Part shown: positions 35,148 to 44,580 of the stretch, piece after piece
Layout of the letters: every line of letters begins with the position of its first letter
Numbering within the stretch: position 1 is the first letter of the stretch
Assembly: GCF_023845585.1 (NCBI RefSeq)
Contig: NZ_JAMQHS010000011.1
Location: forward strand, 1-64,000
Direction of reading: 5' to 3'
Length of the DNA stretch: 64,000 nucleotides
Source: Clostridium sp. CMCC3677
GTDB taxonomy: Bacteria > Bacillota > Clostridia > Clostridiales > Clostridiaceae
Position numbers and translations under genes: made by a program
The notes under the pieces: model-generated
The model's database searches: none
Told to the model about the DNA's origin: nothing
The model's input: the letters and a program-made list of their open reading frames with translations, nothing else

Positions 35148-37208
35148 TTATTTGCCTTTTACGTCATCCCAAGTTACAGATTTTGCATTAGAAGATGTTT
35201 GTTCTTCTGCAACGCCAGATAAAGTTACGCTTCCATTATTAATACATTTAACTGCTGCTTTTCTTTGTTCTTTATCCCAATTGTTACCTATAATACTCCA
35301 GTTATTATCACATCTAGGAGTTATAGTTCCACCTTTAACATCTTTAATATATTCTCCAATTAACTCTCTTATTCTTCCTTCACCTAAACCTGCTGTTTCT
35401 TCTGATTTTCCTACAAGTGTTGGAAGTTGTTCACCTTCTTTAAAGATAACACCAGGAGTTAATAATTGAGTTGCTCCTCTATAGTTATTAACTGTTAAAT
35501 AAAGTTCATCTGAATCATTTATTTTGCTTCCATCCATTCTAGTTAAATTAACTATTCTATTTCCAGCATCTTTTGATATATCTACATTATATTTTACGCC
35601 AGCAAACATATCAAAATTATATCCTGGTGTATTTGGATTAAATGAAACTGTTAAATCTCCAGGATTGTACTTATTGTAATAAGAAAAAGACCATTCCATA
35701 TATTTCTTAAGTTGACTTCCTGTTATCTTAAGGGCATATAATGTATTGTCAAATTTATATATATTAGCAGTATCACACTTCTTTATTGGTCCTTCTAATA
35801 TATTTTGTCCATCTTTAAATACTGCAGCAGATGAAACATCTATTTTATGATTTGCTACCTTTTCTCCATAATACATTTGAACTTCATTTATTAAACTAAG
35901 CATTGGAGTAGGTTGAATTTTAGCTTGATCTATTCCCTTAACTTCATTTGCAGGTGTTAAATTACCACCTTTTAAAGTACCAATAGGTGTATTAGCATCA
36001 TCAATTGCTCTTTTATTATAACTTTCTAATGACTTTGCGATTTCATTATCAACTTGTACAGCTGTTCCATTCTTAGGTGCCATGTCATAAAGAGCTGTAG
36101 TGATATCTTTTGATTTATCTGCAACTACATATTCACCTTTAGAATTTTTAGTTAAGTTAATATTAATTTGACCAAGAGTTTTAGCCCATTTATAAGCTTC
36201 AACTATTACTGTTCCATTAGTTTTTGCTTTATTATAATCAGCTATAGTTGCTTCAGTGATAGTTCCGTCTTTTGTTATTGCTTTAACCTTATTATCACTA
36301 GGATTTAAAGAGTATATTTTATGATCATAATAATAATCACCAGCTATTTTTACATGGAAATGTGCTGCTACAAAAGCTGTTATTTCTGGACATTGTTCTA
36401 ATATTTCAATAGCACTTGATCCGTCTGTGCCATATTCTTGAGTTTCTCCAATATGATCAACAGCAATTATTGTATTTACATTTTTCTTTTTAAGTTCTGC
36501 AATTGCAGCCTTAGTTTCGTCTACTGGATTAGTAACTTTATAACCCTTTAAATTAGCAGAATCCCATTTAGTAATATTAGGTGTTACCATACCTATTATT
36601 CCAACCTTAACTCCACTTCTTTCAACTATTGCATATGGTGCTGCAATTCTTGTTTTACCATCTGTATCATATACATTTCCACCTAGTACAGTACCATTAA
36701 ATTGTTTCATTATATTTTTTAATGCTGGTATTCCATAATTAAATTCATGATTTCCTAAAGTAAAAGTATCATAGCCTATTTTATTCATTGCAGCTATCAT
36801 TGGATTACTTGACTCATTTATAAATAATGATTCTGAGTTATCTTGGATAATGTCTCCTGCATCAACAACAATTGTGTTATTAGGATTTTTAGCTTTTAAT
36901 TCATTAACTGCTGTTGATATTTGTGCAAGGCTTCCTGAGTTGTCCGCAACATTTACAGCATAATCATACGGTAAGAATCTACCATGAGTATCTGTAGTTG
37001 TTAAAATTTGCAAGTTAACGTTACCATCTTTGGCTAAAAGAGCTTCTTTACTAGAACTAGTTGTCTTGTTTTCAGTTAAGTCAACTACTTCATTATTAGT
37101 ATCAGTTTTAGTATCTGCTTTTACTGTCATTGGTGTAAATAAAGTAAATACCATCATTGACGCTACTATTGACGATAAGAATTTTTTGTTTTTAAAACGT
37201 CTAAACAT
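35148..37208 (-). CDS. Secreted 5'-nucleotidase/2',3'-cyclic phosphodiesterase
   Basis: 686 aa with an N-terminal Sec signal peptide (about 1-31, ending TVKA-DT). The calcineurin-like dimetal domain shows DTHGR (73-77), DAGD (116-119), GNHEF (152-156) and AAHFH. The C-terminal 5'-nucleotidase substrate domain follows (about 390-620), with an extra tail to 686. Probably releases phosphate and nucleosides from extracellular nucleotides. I see no LPXTG anchor, so it is likely released or held non-covalently. AGGAGG precedes the ATG. A palindrome upstream may control it. Confidence 0.93.
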   Translation of the reverse strand: MFRRFKNKKFLSSIVASMMVFTLFTPMTVKADTKTDTNNEVVDLTENKTTSSSKEALLAKDGNVNLQILTTTDTHGRFLPYDYAVNVADNSGSLAQISTAVNELKAKNPNNTIVVDAGDIIQDNSESLFINESSNPMIAAMNKIGYDTFTLGNHEFNYGIPALKNIMKQFNGTVLGGNVYDTDGKTRIAAPYAIVERSGVKVGIIGMVTPNITKWDSANLKGYKVTNPVDETKAAIAELKKKNVNTIIAVDHIGETQEYGTDGSSAIEILEQCPEITAFVAAHFHVKIAGDYYYDHKIYSLNPSDNKVKAITKDGTITEATIADYNKAKTNGTVIVEAYKWAKTLGQININLTKNSKGEYVVADKSKDITTALYDMAPKNGTAVQVDNEIAKSLESYNKRAIDDANTPIGTLKGGNLTPANEVKGIDQAKIQPTPMLSLINEVQMYYGEKVANHKIDVSSAAVFKDGQNILEGPIKKCDTANIYKFDNTLYALKITGSQLKKYMEWSFSYYNKYNPGDLTVSFNPNTPGYNFDMFAGVKYNVDISKDAGNRIVNLTRMDGSKINDSDELYLTVNNYRGATQLLTPGVIFKEGEQLPTLVGKSEETAGLGEGRIRELIGEYIKDVKGGTITPRCDNNWSIIGNNWDKEQRKAAVKCINNGSVTLSGVAEEQTSSNAKSVTWDDVKGK

Positions 37209-37699
37209 TAAATTTTTGCCTCCTAAATTTTTAATTTTTTTGATATGTTTGATTAATTTTATATATATAGAAAATTATAACATATAGGTTTTTATAAAAA
37301 AAGACATGCTACTGTAATCATTATCATTAATTATGATAAATTTTATAGTTTTATATAAACTATTCATATCTTTTAATATTTTATAGCTTATTTACTTAAT
37401 AAACATATAATTTAAATTGCAAAAAATTAAATAAAAAGAGATGCATTAACATCCCTTTAACTAATTAGATCCATATTTATAATAGTTTTACAACTAAAAT
37501 TTATATACTATTTTATTTTAATTATACAGTAGTTTTCTTAATACTTACTTAACTAGATATTTTTATAAATCATAGTAAAATATCTACTTAGTATTTATTA
37601 ATGTAATGGATAATTATTATTATTTAACATTGACTCATTTTAATTAAGATGTTTTAATTTAATAAATAAGAATTTAAAGCATATAAGGAGAAAATATAT
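37209..37699. other. Divergent intergenic region, nucleotidase to Bfd-like gene
   Basis: AT-rich. It holds the 19-bp palindrome TTATCATTAATTATGATAA (37321-37339; 7-bp arms, 5-base centre). I found no open frame with a ribosome site. Confidence 0.55.
37321..37339. promoter_or_regulatory. Candidate operator palindrome
   Basis: Perfect arms TTATCAT and ATGATAA around TAATT. It contains GATAA/TTATC units like Fur sites, and the overlapping minus-strand TGATAATGATTA matches the left half of the 7-1-7 Fur consensus. It lies about 110 bases upstream of the nucleotidase ATG. Fur binding is a guess. Confidence 0.4.
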
Positions 37700-37909
37700 A
37701 TGGATAACAATTTAAATAAAGATATTTTAGATAAAATAACAAAGACTTGCACTTGTAAAAGTATAACTAGAGCAAAAATTAAAGAAGCTATAGTAAATGG
37801 TGCATCAACTTACGAAGAAGTTCAAAAAGCAACCGGTGCAGGATCAGGATGTTGCAAAGGAAGAAAGTGTTCAGAAAAAATAAATGATTTAATAAAGGAA
37901 CTAAACTAA
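37700..37909 (+). CDS. Bfd-like [2Fe-2S]-binding protein
   Basis: 69 aa. Matches the BFD-like domain: CTCKSITRAKIKEAI then GASTYEEVQKATGAGSGCC and a final Cys, supplying four ligands for a [2Fe-2S] cluster (C17, C19 and two from the GSGCCKGRKC loop). Stand-alone Bfd proteins reduce bacterioferritin to release iron, but other BFD domains serve nitrite reductases and NifU. Which one applies is not shown here, as no ferritin gene is adjacent. Shine-Dalgarno AAGGAG precedes the ATG. Confidence 0.88.
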   Translation: MDNNLNKDILDKITKTCTCKSITRAKIKEAIVNGASTYEEVQKATGAGSGCCKGRKCSEKINDLIKELN

Positions 37910-37912
37910 TTT

Positions 37913-38122
37913 ACTATGTTTAAATATCTGTTGATATATGCAATAGGTAAAATGGCATTGTAATTGGATTTTGAGAATTCTTAATGAGTATTGTCATATT
38001 TATTGCTTGTCACAATTTTACATTGGGAACAAGCTGAAATAGGACTATACTCATTTTAGTATTGCTAAGTTCAATTACTTAGTCCACTTTACTTATGCAT
38101 ATATCAACACTATACTAAAGCA
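37913..38122 (-). repeat. Dispersed element, two-ended copy
   Basis: Core 37929-38109. Left end TGTTGATATATGCAATAGG then TAAAATGGCATTGTAATTGG is the B-type end. The right end, inverted, is the A-type end (TGTTGATATATGCATAAG, AAAGTGGACTAAGTAATTG). The interior, with AGCTTGTTCCCAATGTA and GACAAGC, aligns with the copy at 61.2 kb. No coding frame. Confidence 0.85.
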
Positions 38123-38199
38123 TCTTAAAATAATTAAATACTAATTAGACTATTATGTTATAATCATATAATAATTATTTTGGAAGGGGTCTTTTTAAT

Positions 38200-39390
38200 A
38201 TGGCAAGTAAATTTTATTTACATAAGGGACGTAGCGGTAAAGCTGAACAAGGTCGTCCTTGGGTTTATACTGATGAAATAAATGAATATGATGGCGAATA
38301 TGAAAATGGTGATATCGTAGAGGTATACAATCATAAAGGTTACTTTATCGGTAAAGGTTACATAAATGATAAAAGTAAAATAACTATCAGAATAATGTCA
38401 AGAGATATAAATGAAAATATAGATGAGGAATTCTTCAAAAGCAGATTTAAAACAGCTTTTGAATATAGAAGAAGTATAATTGATGATTCATCTTGTAGAA
38501 TGATATTTGGAGAAGCTGATTTTCTTCCTGGATTAACTGTTGATAAATTTGAAGATTATTATGTAATTCAAATTTCTACACTTGGAATGGATCAATATAA
38601 AGATTTAATTGTTAAAGTATTAGTTAATGAATATAATGCTAAAGGTGTCTATGAAAGAAGTGACATAGCAACTAGAGAAATAGAAGGTTTAGAACAAACT
38701 AGGGGATTTTTAACTGAACCTTTTGACACTAATGTTGAAATTGTTGAAAATGGAGTTAAGTACATAGTTGATCTAGCAAATGGTCAAAAAACTGGATTCT
38801 TCTTAGATCAAAAAGAAAATAGAGCTGCTATTCATAGAATATGTAAAGATAAAGACGTATTAGATTGCTTTACTCATACTGGTTCTTTTGCTTTAAATGC
38901 TGGTATTGCTGGTGCAAAATCAGTTCTTGGAATAGATGTTTCTCAGCATGCCATAGACTGTGCTAATAAAAATGCTGAATTAAACAATCTTCAAGATACA
39001 GTTAAATTTGAATGTCATAATGCTTTCGATGTTCTTCCTGCATGGTCAAGAGAAGAAAAGAAATTTGACGTTGTAATACTTGATCCTCCTGCATTTACAA
39101 AGTCTAGAAATACTATTAATGCAGCAAAAAGAGGATATAAGGAAATTAACTTAAGAGGTTTAAAATTAGTTAAACATGGTGGTTATTTTATAACTTGCTC
39201 TTGTTCTCATTACATGAATGAAGAACTTTTAAAGAAAACTATTGTAGAAGCTTGCCAAGATGCTAATAAACTTATAAGACAAGTAGAATTTAGAACTCAA
39301 TCTTGTGATCATCCAATACTTTGGAATTCAGATGAAAGTTACTATTTAAAATTCTTCATATTCCAAGTATTTGATAAAACAAAATTATAA
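38200..39390 (+). CDS. Class I SAM-dependent rRNA methyltransferase (RlmI/RlmK family)
   Basis: 396 aa. N-terminal PUA domain (about 1-75; LHKGRSGKAEQGRPWVYTDEI), a linker domain, then the Rossmann methyltransferase: LDCFTHTGSFALNA is the SAM loop, GIDVSQHA motif II, and VILDPPAFTKSR motif IV. Likely a 5-methylcytosine methyltransferase for 23S rRNA, by analogy with RlmI; the exact base cannot be told. Good Shine-Dalgarno (GGAAGGGG). It is monocistronic. Confidence 0.93.
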   Translation: MASKFYLHKGRSGKAEQGRPWVYTDEINEYDGEYENGDIVEVYNHKGYFIGKGYINDKSKITIRIMSRDINENIDEEFFKSRFKTAFEYRRSIIDDSSCRMIFGEADFLPGLTVDKFEDYYVIQISTLGMDQYKDLIVKVLVNEYNAKGVYERSDIATREIEGLEQTRGFLTEPFDTNVEIVENGVKYIVDLANGQKTGFFLDQKENRAAIHRICKDKDVLDCFTHTGSFALNAGIAGAKSVLGIDVSQHAIDCANKNAELNNLQDTVKFECHNAFDVLPAWSREEKKFDVVILDPPAFTKSRNTINAAKRGYKEINLRGLKLVKHGGYFITCSCSHYMNEELLKKTIVEACQDANKLIRQVEFRTQSCDHPILWNSDESYYLKFFIFQVFDKTKL

Positions 39391-39420
39391 AAAAAGTGGC
39401 TTATGCCACTTTTTTTATAG
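39391..39420. terminator. Bidirectional terminator
   Basis: Short strong stem AAAAAGTGGC/GCCACTTTTT with a four-base loop, flanked by A and T runs, between convergent genes. It overlaps the comB stop region. Confidence 0.93.
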
Positions 39421-40131
39421 TTTAATTATCTTATCTCCATCATAAATCGGAACCATATCTATTATGCTTTTCTTTATACAATATTCTATATCATTATCTA
39501 ATTTTAAAGATCTCATAACTGAATAATGTCTAGCTTCTTTAACGTAATTTATAATGTCTTTGTTGCTTTCATAAATCATATTTGAAGTCTTAGCTATGTC
39601 TGTAAGTTCTATATTGCTTTTTTCTTTTAACATAGTATTAATTATATATCCTCCACAAATATAATCATCCATAGAAAATTCTCCATTAGTTCCTGCATTA
39701 ACTATGACAATATCATCATTAAGTTCTAATAATTTTTTAGCTACAGCTTCTGCATTTATCATTGCTGCTATAATAATCTTTTTGCCTAGTAAACATTTAG
39801 TTAATGCTCTAGTTCCATTGGTAGTGGTCATTAAAACTGTTTTATTTTTAACTACTTCTTCTGTATATTCTAATGGTGAATTACTTAAATCAAAGCCTTC
39901 TATTTTAACGGCTCTTCTTTCTCCACCTAATATAACTTCACTCTTATCATATTTCTTGGCTTCTTCAAGTGTTTCTTCTACAGTTAAATATGGTATGACT
40001 TTTTGGCATCCATTATTAATTGCAGTTGTTATAACTGAAGTTGCTCTAAACATATCTATTACAACAACAACCTTATCTTTTACAATATCATCAGTTATGT
40101 AATCTGCTGAAATTACAACATCTACTTTCAT
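39415..40131 (-). CDS. comB: 2-phosphosulfolactate phosphatase family protein (ComB)
   Basis: 238 aa. ComB in methanogens removes phosphate from 2-phosphosulfolactate on the way to coenzyme M. Clostridia do not make coenzyme M, so the substrate here is uncertain; family members are widespread and some take part in sulfolactate-type metabolism. Family segments VVVIDMFRATSVITTA, LGGERRAVKIEGFDLSNSP and TTTNGTRAL are conserved. Its ATG directly follows the stop of the radical SAM gene, so the two are translationally coupled. Confidence 0.9.
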   Translation of the reverse strand: MKVDVVISADYITDDIVKDKVVVVIDMFRATSVITTAINNGCQKVIPYLTVEETLEEAKKYDKSEVILGGERRAVKIEGFDLSNSPLEYTEEVVKNKTVLMTTTNGTRALTKCLLGKKIIIAAMINAEAVAKKLLELNDDIVIVNAGTNGEFSMDDYICGGYIINTMLKEKSNIELTDIAKTSNMIYESNKDIINYVKEARHYSVMRSLKLDNDIEYCIKKSIIDMVPIYDGDKIIKL

Positions 40132-41070
40132 TTAAATATCCCCCATATGAAAATTCTTGCCCTGATATATATCATTATCTTCTAATGTTTTATCTATTGC
40201 ATTTAATACTTCCCACTTTTTTAAACTCCACATAGGACCTATAAGTAAATCCCTAGGCGCATCACCAGTTAATCTGTGTACCACCATTTCTTTAGGTAAC
40301 ATAGAAACTGCCCTGCAAATTAATTTTATATAATCTTCTTGTGATAAGAATTGCAACTCACCATTTTCATATAACTCAACCATTTTAGTATCTTTCATTA
40401 AATGCAATAAATGAAGCTTAATTCCCTGAGCTCCAGAATGAGCAATATAATCTATAGTTTTTAACATATCATCTTGACTTTCACCAGGCAATCCTAATAT
40501 AGAATGTACAACAACATCTATATTTCTTTCCTTAAGTCTAGCCATTGCATCATCAAATACTTTTAAATCATATCCTCTATTTATTTTCTTAGCTACATCA
40601 TCATTTATAGTTTGTAGACCAAGTTCAACCCATACATATAATTTCTTACTTAGTTCTTCTATTAAATCTAATACTTCATCGTCTAAGCAATCTGGTCTAG
40701 TTGCTATTGATAATGCTACAACACCTTCTTGATTTATAGCTTCTTCATACTTTTTCCTTAGCTCATCTACTGGAGCATATGTATTTGTGTATGCTTGAAA
40801 GTATGCTATATACTTACCACTTTTCCATTTGTTAGCCATCATAGTTTTTACATTATTAAATTGATTAGTAATAGAAAAATTCCTACTTCCTGCATAATCT
40901 CCAGAGCCTCTGGCACTACAGAATACGCATCCACCTTTGCTTACTTTTCCGTCTCTATTAGGACATGAAAAGCCACCATCTAAAGATATTTTAAATACCT
41001 TTTCTCCAAATTTTTCTCTCAAAAAATAATTTAAACTATGATATCTCTTTCCATTCCAAGAATTATTCAT
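40132..41070 (-). CDS. TIGR01212 family radical SAM protein (YhcC-like)
   Basis: 312 aa. The cluster-binding Cys lie in CPNRDGKVSKGGCVFC, the family's spaced CxxxxxxxxxCxxC form. The core has ARGSGDYAGS, WVELGLQT and HSILGLPGES, as in Elp3-like radical SAM proteins, and the C-terminal RLTGDAPRDLLIGP. E. coli YhcC function is unsettled. AGGAGG precedes the ATG. Coupled to comB. Confidence 0.93.
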   Translation of the reverse strand: MNNSWNGKRYHSLNYFLREKFGEKVFKISLDGGFSCPNRDGKVSKGGCVFCSARGSGDYAGSRNFSITNQFNNVKTMMANKWKSGKYIAYFQAYTNTYAPVDELRKKYEEAINQEGVVALSIATRPDCLDDEVLDLIEELSKKLYVWVELGLQTINDDVAKKINRGYDLKVFDDAMARLKERNIDVVVHSILGLPGESQDDMLKTIDYIAHSGAQGIKLHLLHLMKDTKMVELYENGELQFLSQEDYIKLICRAVSMLPKEMVVHRLTGDAPRDLLIGPMWSLKKWEVLNAIDKTLEDNDIYQGKNFHMGDI

Positions 41071-41190
41071 TTTGCCTCCTAAATTTCATCTATACACATT
41101 TATAAGATATTTTTTAATGTATTTGTATTATAGTATAATGACGTGGTGGCATTATACTATAATATCAAATTATTCCTTAAAAAATATACT

Positions 41191-42261
41191 CTATTTTTTA
41201 TCTATTGTAGACTTATTTATATTTATTACATACATTCCTGTTAAGTCTTCTTTTTTTTCAGAAACTCCTTCTAATAATGTGACTCTAACAGTAATCTCTT
41301 CTTCATTAACAAACATAACCCTTACATTATATTTGTCTGTTGGAAATTTACTTTTTATATCTAATGATGATTCTTTTCCACTTTCTACATTAAATATTTT
41401 TAGTCCTGTTCCCTCATTAGAATTCTTATAAGACACTACCAAATTATCTTCGGCTGCACTAAATACTATTCTTTCTATTTGACAATCATTTAATATCCCA
41501 AAGTTCATAACTTTATCAGTTTGAACTTTTTCTATTGCATTACTTTTATTATCAGATTTATTTTTAGTATCGTCTTGATTACTTCCTATTGTAGTAACTG
41601 ACTTATCATCTTTTATGTATAATATTCCAATAAAACTATCTTTTCCATTAGTTGTTGAGTATGCTACCTTATTGCTAGAATAACTTAAACCACAACTAGA
41701 AAACTTATCACTTGGAATATCTACTCTTTCTAATGGATTATCTCCTTTATTATATACCTGTTTAGGAATATCTGAAAGTTTTAAAATAAGCTTACTTTCT
41801 CCTGCTCCTGAAGTTTGCAATCTTAGTTCACTTTCTCTTTCATACACTTCTGATTCTTCACTAGCGCTTAAATTATTTATTTTGTATTCATCATTTTCTT
41901 TTATAACGTCTATGTTGTATTTATCTAAATTATTATTAGGAGAATAGTCTTCGCCTCTAAGCACATCAAATATTATAGACATCTTATCTCCACCATCTAC
42001 GCTCTTATTTGTTTTAAATACTTGTATTTTAGAATTTCCTAAATCATTTATCTTTGAAGCTGAAGCAAAATCTTTAGTACAAAATTTTTTTGCTTCCTCA
42101 AAATTTTCATTTTGTATCTCCATTAAGTATTTTTGAGCAGTTTCAATAGCTTTCTTGCTATCATATAAATCTATCTTTTCATTATTTGAAGTTTGATTGC
42201 TGCATCCTATGGATATAAAAATCATCATCATAGACATTATTATTAAAATTATCTTTTTCAA
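41191..42261 (-). CDS. Putative lipoprotein, function unknown
   Basis: 356 aa. Signal peptide with lipobox FISIGC, lipid Cys at 20. The mature part starts with a DUF-like helical stretch with a nuclear-transport-factor-2-like feel (KAIETAQKYLMEIQNENFEEAKKFC) and continues as beta-rich repeats (SSCGLSYSSNKVAYSTTNGK...). I cannot assign the family with confidence. AGGAGG precedes the ATG. Monocistronic and divergent from the YkvI-like gene. Confidence 0.72.
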   Translation of the reverse strand: MKKIILIIMSMMMIFISIGCSNQTSNNEKIDLYDSKKAIETAQKYLMEIQNENFEEAKKFCTKDFASASKINDLGNSKIQVFKTNKSVDGGDKMSIIFDVLRGEDYSPNNNLDKYNIDVIKENDEYKINNLSASEESEVYERESELRLQTSGAGESKLILKLSDIPKQVYNKGDNPLERVDIPSDKFSSCGLSYSSNKVAYSTTNGKDSFIGILYIKDDKSVTTIGSNQDDTKNKSDNKSNAIEKVQTDKVMNFGILNDCQIERIVFSAAEDNLVVSYKNSNEGTGLKIFNVESGKESSLDIKSKFPTDKYNVRVMFVNEEEITVRVTLLEGVSEKKEDLTGMYVININKSTIDKK

Positions 42262-42395
42262 AATTAAATACCTCCTTTATTTAGCTCTTTATTTATTTTT
42301 CCTAAGAAATGTAGTGTTATACGAGTAATTTAAGAATAAAAGATAAGTTTACATTATATACTTATTAGTGAAAATATTGTTAAGGAGAATTTGAA

Positions 42396-43454
42396 TTGAA
42401 GAAGAGTTTTGTTAATATATTTCAAGTTGCAGTAGTTTTCATAGGTACTATTGTTGGAGCTGGATTAGCTTCAGGAAAAGAAATCACTGAATTTTTTACA
42501 TCTTTTGGACTAAAAAGTTTTTTTGGCATTATAGTCTGTGGAATATTTTATATTGTAATTGGATGTATAATTGCCAAAATAAGCATTCATTATGAGTTAA
42601 ATTCTTATAGTGATTTGATTAATGTAATAAGCCCTAATTATTTGGGCAAATTTACAGGTTTTATAACTACTTTATATCTTATTTCAAGTGCCTCTATAAT
42701 TTTAGCTGGTAGTGGTGCTCTTATAAATCAATTTTTTGGAATTCCTAAATTAGTTGGATCAATAATAATGATTTGTATAGCTGTATTTTTCTTATTAAGA
42801 GATACTGATGGATTAATTGCAGTAAATTCATTTATTGTTCCATCTTTAATTTGCACAATAACATTGATTACTATTTTATACTTTGTATTTTCTAGAGATG
42901 TCGTCTCTTTAGAGAGCATGAGACAATTTAGACCTGTTAAGAGCGGACTTGCTGTATCAACTATATTATATGCTGGTTATAATACACTTTGTTGTACTGG
43001 TGTACTAGTTCCTCTCAGCAATCAAATGAAAAAACCTAAAACTATGTTTATAGGAATTACTCTTGGAGCTATTGGATTAACTTTGCTTTGTTTAGCAATA
43101 AATCTTATGTTAACAGTAAATCAACCTTATATATACAAATTTGAAATTCCATTACTTCTTGTTGCAAATAGATTTGGTTGCATAATACAGGCTATATTAT
43201 TAGTAATTATTTGGCTTGAAATGTTCTCTACTGAAGTTTCAGATGTTTATTCAATAAGTAAAACATTAGAACAAACATTCAGTATAGACTTTAAAAAAGG
43301 CATTTTTATAATTTTAGCAATAGCCCTACCAATATCTCAAATTGGATTTAGTAATTTAATAACAAAGTTATATCCGGCTTTTGGAGTATTGAGTTTAGTA
43401 TTCATACTACAAAGTGTTATATTTTATTTTAAACATAGAAAAGAATTAAAGTAA
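42396..43454 (+). CDS. YkvI-like multipass membrane protein
   Basis: 352 aa with about ten hydrophobic segments, of the YkvI family within the amino-acid-polyamine-organocation-like fold. The opening VVFIGTIVGAGLASGKEITEFF contains the unwound-helix GAGxASG signature of Na+-coupled or proton-coupled permeases. Substrate is not known for the family. Start is TTG at 42396 behind AAGGAG. It is followed at once by a dispersed element. Confidence 0.88.
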   Translation: MKKSFVNIFQVAVVFIGTIVGAGLASGKEITEFFTSFGLKSFFGIIVCGIFYIVIGCIIAKISIHYELNSYSDLINVISPNYLGKFTGFITTLYLISSASIILAGSGALINQFFGIPKLVGSIIMICIAVFFLLRDTDGLIAVNSFIVPSLICTITLITILYFVFSRDVVSLESMRQFRPVKSGLAVSTILYAGYNTLCCTGVLVPLSNQMKKPKTMFIGITLGAIGLTLLCLAINLMLTVNQPYIYKFEIPLLLVANRFGCIIQAILLVIIWLEMFSTEVSDVYSISKTLEQTFSIDFKKGIFIILAIALPISQIGFSNLITKLYPAFGVLSLVFILQSVIFYFKHRKELK

Positions 43455-43562
43455 TGTTAATATGTATATAAGTAAAATGGACAGAGTAATTAAACTTAAG
43501 GATGCTAATTGCAATGCCACTTTACCCTATTGCATATATCAACATTCATTTAAACATAATTA
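43448..43562 (+). repeat. Dispersed element, short two-ended copy
   Basis: Core 43455-43544. It starts one base after the YkvI-like stop with a diverged A-end (TGTTAATATGTATATAAG, AAAATGGACAGAGTAATTA) and ends in the inverted B-end (TGTTGATATATGCAATAGGG, AAAGTGGCATTGCAATT). The interior is almost wholly deleted compared with the copies at 38.0 and 61.4 kb. Confidence 0.8.
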
Positions 43563-43632
43563 TTAAATAAAATCTCATGATATAATAAACAGTATTAGAA
43601 TTGTGTTTATATTAAATATCGAGGAGATAATT

Positions 43633-44538
43633 ATGAAATATTCAAGTATGTTAAAAGAATGTACTCTTTGCTATAGAGAGTGTAAAGTTAATAGATTAAA
43701 TAATGAAATTGGATTTTGTAGAGCTTCTGAAAAGGTTAAAGTTGCAAGAGCTGCCTTACATCTTTGGGAAGAGCCACCTATTTCATCTGGAAAAGGTTCT
43801 GGTACTGTATTTTTTTCACATTGTAATTTAAACTGTGTTTTTTGCCAAAACCATGATATAAGTCAAGAATTTAAAGGAATGGATATATCAATAGAAAGAC
43901 TTGCTGACATATTTTTAGAACTTCAAGAAAAAGGTGCTAATAACATAAATTTAGTTACTCCAACTCATTATGTACCACAGATCATTGAAGCTCTAGAACT
44001 TTCTAAATCTAAAGGATTAAAGATACCTATACTATATAATACAAACACTTATGATTCACTTGATACAATTAAAGCTTTAGATGGATATATTGATGTATAT
44101 CTTCCTGATTTTAAATATTTCAATAATAAATATTCTACTAAATATTCTAAAGCTAGTGATTATAGTATAAATGCCATAAAAATTATAGATGAAATGGTAA
44201 GACAAACTGGTGAAGTTAAATTCGATTCAACATCTCATATTACTAAAGGTGTTATTGTTAGACACTTACTTCTTCCAGGCTTACTTTTTGATTCAAAGAA
44301 AATTGTAGATTTACTATTTAACAGATACAAAGATAATATCTATATTAGCCTAATGAATCAATATACACCTATGTTTAAAGCTTGTGATTATCCTGAAATA
44401 AATAAACCTCTAAATCCAAAGCATTATGATAGTTTAATTGATTATGCCGTAAATATTGGTTTGAAAAATGGCTTTATACAAGATCAAGGAACTAACACAA
44501 CAGATTTTGTTCCATCTTTTAATGGTGAGGGAATATAA
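43633..44538 (+). CDS. Radical SAM protein, PflX/COG1313 family
   Basis: 301 aa from the chosen ATG. SAM/cluster motif CNLNCVFC (CxxxCxxC), plus an extra N-terminal Cys set (CTLCYREC ... GFC) typical of this family. Annotated by homology as pyruvate formate-lyase activating enzyme-like, but the glycyl-radical partner is not known. GAGGAG lies eight bases before the ATG at 43633; the longer frame from 43603 has no ribosome site. Confidence 0.92.
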   Translation: MKYSSMLKECTLCYRECKVNRLNNEIGFCRASEKVKVARAALHLWEEPPISSGKGSGTVFFSHCNLNCVFCQNHDISQEFKGMDISIERLADIFLELQEKGANNINLVTPTHYVPQIIEALELSKSKGLKIPILYNTNTYDSLDTIKALDGYIDVYLPDFKYFNNKYSTKYSKASDYSINAIKIIDEMVRQTGEVKFDSTSHITKGVIVRHLLLPGLLFDSKKIVDLLFNRYKDNIYISLMNQYTPMFKACDYPEINKPLNPKHYDSLIDYAVNIGLKNGFIQDQGTNTTDFVPSFNGEGI

Positions 44539-44580
44539 AAAAGTAATGCTTCAAATAATTTGAGGCATTACCTTTTTTCT
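44538..44580. terminator. Bidirectional terminator
   Basis: Stem AAGTAATGCTTCAAA/TTTGAGGCATTACCTT with one wobble pair, flanked by A and T runs, between the convergent radical SAM and sleC genes. Confidence 0.9.
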
